Assembly: GCA_022565415.1 (NCBI GenBank)
Contig: JAIUMT010000188.1
Span: 1-6,488, forward strand
From: Balneolales bacterium
Lineage (GTDB): Bacteria > Bacteroidota > Rhodothermia > Balneolales > HLUCCA01
Direction of reading: 5' to 3'
Length of the DNA: 6,488 nucleotides
Position numbers and translations under genes: made by a program. Shown piece after piece: positions 5,667-6,488 of the stretch. A model generated the notes under the pieces. It was given only the letters and a program-made list of their open reading frames with translations, made no database searches and was not told where the DNA came from. Each line of letters opens with the position of its first letter. Position 1 is the first letter of the stretch.

Positions 5667-6488
5667 TTACTGTGAGGAAACCATCTTTTGGATTTCGGCT
5701 TCGGACAATTCCGTAATGTTAGCGATTTCTTTCGTAGACATACCGCTCTTGTGAAGTTTTATTACTAGGTTCTCACGTTCTGACTGTCGACCTTGCTCCA
5801 TGCCTTGCTCAACTCCGAGCTCGAAACTCGATTGTATGCTGCTGGACAGGTCCCAGTAGGCTTTTAAACTTTGCTGATAGGCGGTGTATTCTTTAGTATC
5901 CATGGCACTTATTTTAGCAATGGTGAAAATCTTCTTGAAAATACGTTCCTGAAGCGCTTTCGGCCGACTGGTTAGCTGTCCCAAATTCCGTAGAAGGAAC
6001 AGCCACTTATCCATGTGGGTCTTCAGCTCGTGTTCACGCTTTGTGAAGTTACGCATTTCCAGAAAAATAAGCACGAGGCGGTCTGTCATAGCGTGACCTG
6101 TCTCGGTATCCATAAGCATGCCTTCGTGACGCACCTCGTTCGACCCGAACGCATCAGGCAATGCAAAATCCATAATCACGATGGTGTAAATGCGATCATA
6201 ACGATAATTCCACTCCCCCCGTGGAGCCTGCTCACCGATGGCCCTGGCGGCATAGAACAACGCCCTTTCCACGATATATCGTTGGTAACCCGCCTGCATC
6301 TCAACGATAATTCGTGCTCCGCTCGAGGTTTTACAGTGCAGGTCGAACGCTGCCCGGCGCTGATCCTTCTGCTCAGGTTGATGCTAGTTGTTAAAATACG
6401 TGATTTCCGTGATGGTCGCCTCGGGCTTCGCCACAAACTCAATCAGGAAGTCAATCAGGATATCCAACGACAAATCATGAACAAATAA
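5667..6488 (-). pseudogene. Rpn/PD-(D/E)XK nuclease-family 'transposase', interrupted by a TAG and cut by the window edge
   Basis: Read on the minus strand, one frame runs from the right edge to a TAA at 5667-5669 and is broken only by TAG at 6384-6386. Before the stop it encodes ILIDFLIEFVAKPEATITEITYF. After it come FDLHC (Asp codon 6342-6344) and IIVEMQ (Glu codon 6300-6302). These give the D...ExQ core of the PD-(D/E)XK nuclease family annotated as Rpn or 'PD-(D/E)XK nuclease family transposase'. Then follow YQRYIVERALFYAARAIGEQ, a beta-rich middle, DKWLFLLRNL, and a Gln/Glu-rich linker (GVEQGMEQGRQSERE). The C-terminal helix-turn-helix-like segment is KSGMSTKEIANITELSEAEI. The family cuts DNA; some members promote recombination and some act in phage defence. 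The Met in VEMQ (6297-6299) could be mistaken for a start and would give 210 residues lacking both catalytic acids. The TAG probably replaced a sense codon, so the gene is most likely inactive; suppression or a sequencing error cannot be excluded. The true N terminus lies beyond 6488. Confidence 0.82.

Noticed and set aside
5667..6299. Treating the 210-residue minus-strand frame as a complete gene starting at 6299
   Set aside because: The family similarity continues upstream through FDLHC and across the TAG to the window edge. The Met is the internal one of the conserved VEMQ motif.
6015..6488. Plus-strand 157-codon frame at the right edge
   Set aside because: It lies antisense to the Rpn-like gene, whose protein sequence is clearly family-like. 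The plus-strand product has no recognisable domain.

Overview
The window reads as chromosomal DNA from the Bacteroidota sensu lato (Bacteroidetes/Rhodothermota-type). The arguments are an adjacent trio of TPR lipoprotein, DUF4292 lipoprotein and EnvC-like coiled-coil/LytM protein, which from memory is a recurrent order in this group; mostly weak or absent Shine-Dalgarno sequences; and TAnnTTTG promoter-like boxes. I cannot name a genus.

Layout. 1-102 is the last 33 codons of a low-molecular-weight protein tyrosine phosphatase, closed by a perfect 13-bp hairpin (102-134) that starts on the last base of its stop codon. 243-4103 is a tight plus-strand three-gene unit: a TPR outer-membrane-type lipoprotein, a DUF4292 lipoprotein (7-nt gap) and an EnvC-like protein (stop and start overlap as TAATG). 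4104-4381 has no gene but carries a degenerate AAAAT-centred repeat series and a 13-bp direct repeat. 4382-5475 is a second plus-strand pair: an unrecognised four-helix membrane protein and scpB. 5476-5666 separates scpB from a convergent minus-strand gene. 5667-6488 (minus) is an Rpn/PD-(D/E)XK-nuclease-family 'transposase' gene that runs off the right edge and is broken by an in-frame TAG at 6384-6386.

How the genes fit together. The trio 243-4103 looks like an envelope module: two lipid-anchored periplasmic proteins (a TPR scaffold and a probable LolA/LolB-like lipid or lipoprotein binder) and a coiled-coil protein with a LytM domain that has lost all its catalytic and zinc-binding residues, as in EnvC-type amidase activators. 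ScpB belongs to SMC-ScpAB chromosome condensation; scpA is not in the window. The Rpn-like gene is the only accessory or mobile-type element. I found no CRISPR array, tRNA, rRNA or complete insertion sequence. Most of the window is ordinary housekeeping DNA. The items most worth checking are the stop codon inside the nuclease gene, the AAAAT repeat block, and the link between the DUF4292/TPR lipoproteins and the inactive EnvC-like protein.
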